Origin: Paenibacillus sp.
GTDB taxonomy: Bacteria > Bacillota > Bacilli > Paenibacillales > YIM-B00363
Reading direction: 5' to 3'
DNA: 64,000 bases
Assembly (NCBI RefSeq): GCF_035645195.1
Contig: NZ_DASQNA010000041.1
Coordinates: 124,001-188,000 of the forward strand
Shown: positions 63,823 to 64,000 of the stretch, in pieces
How the letters are laid out: every line of letters begins with the position of its first letter
How positions within the stretch are numbered: position 1 is the stretch's first letter
Position numbers and translations under genes: made by a program
The notes under the pieces: model-generated
The model's database searches: none
The model's input: the letters and a program-made list of their open reading frames with translations, nothing else
Told to the model about the DNA's origin: nothing

Positions 63823-64000
63823 ATGATCAGTAAACATGATTCGTTCATCGAAAAGATGTTTGATGGCGTGAACTATTTGCTCTTATTCATCTTTGCGCTC
63901 GTCACGGTGCTCCCGTTCGTCTACATTATCGCCGGGTCGTTCGCGACCGAGGCTGAATTAACGGCCCGGAAATTCTTTTTGTTCCCTCACGATCCGTCGA
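63823..64000 (+). CDS. ABC transporter permease, LplC/YtcP family (3' end outside window)
   Basis: Only the first 59 codons are visible: a short N-terminus, one TM helix VNYLLLFIFALVTVLPFVYII and FATEAELTARKFFLFP, which match LplC/YtcP permeases such as the one at 33937. Truncated by the window end. SD AAAGGGG. Confidence 0.85.
   Translation, partial: MISKHDSFIEKMFDGVNYLLLFIFALVTVLPFVYIIAGSFATEAELTARKFFLFPHDPS

Overview
The window is a high-GC, spore-forming Firmicute chromosome segment, most like Paenibacillus, Cohnella or a close relative. The evidence is a GerA-type spore germination operon, several YesM/YesN-type two-component systems beside ABC sugar importers that lack their own ATPase, a GlpP antiterminator, SD-rich gene starts and predicted CcpA (cre) sites. 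No rRNA, tRNA or CRISPR array was seen.

Layout: 1-3.3 kb holds a metabolic cluster (2-hydroxyacid dehydrogenase, GNAT acetyltransferase, DUF2277, sugar isomerase/epimerase, DUF1992). 3311-5580 is a compact AT-richer insertion with all the hallmarks of a Tn7-like (TnsB/TniA-type) element but no transposase: TGTT/AACA termini, three related ~20-bp sites at each end (spaced on the left, abutting on the right) and a perfect 5-bp target duplication CTTTG. It carries three genes: two paralogous metzincin-like proteins whose zinc motif reads HAxxHxxGxxH (catalytic Glu replaced by Ala in both) around an NlpC/P60 peptidase with an intact Cys-His-His triad and no signal peptide. This is the most novel part of the window. 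5.6-8 kb: pncB and yeeI. 8-12 kb (minus): gerA-type operon with a small two-helix membrane protein. 12.2-16.5 kb: amidase, secreted protein of unknown function, gamma-glutamyltransferase. 16.5-18.8 kb (minus): OmpR-type two-component system. 18.9-23.9 kb: an unusual operon of two ABC permeases, a HlyD-like adaptor, a frameshifted solute-binding lipoprotein and an ECF-type sigma factor. 24-29.4 kb: MHYT-PAS histidine kinase, two PhyH dioxygenases and an AraC regulator.

29.5-36.4 kb: YesN/YesM system and LplB/LplC/lipoprotein importer. 36.5-41.9 kb: OFA-family transporter, DUF2294 protein, FdhF/YdeP-type molybdoenzyme and FdhD, a likely formate/oxalate or acid-stress module. 42-44.2 kb: VOC protein, ThuA-like protein, a 31-aa holin-like (type I) toxin gene with an SD-sequestering hairpin, HAD phosphatase. 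44.2-53.3 kb: YesN/YesM system (minus) diverging from a sugar ABC importer with cupin, Gfo/Idh/MocA dehydrogenase and alpha/beta hydrolase. 53.4-60.2 kb: metallophosphoesterase, GlpP, then a terminator-bearing leader and a complete UgpB/HAD/UgpC/UgpA/UgpE-like ABC operon, which suggests GlpP-controlled glycerol-3-phosphate (or diester) uptake. 60.3-64 kb: a membrane AraC regulator and the start of another LplB/LplC importer that runs off the window.

The three ATPase-less importers probably share a multitask ATPase; the only importer ATPase in the window is the UgpC/MsmX-family protein at 57.3 kb. cre-like sites precede three of the regulator or transporter units with a good match and two more with a poorer one, which suggests carbon catabolite control.
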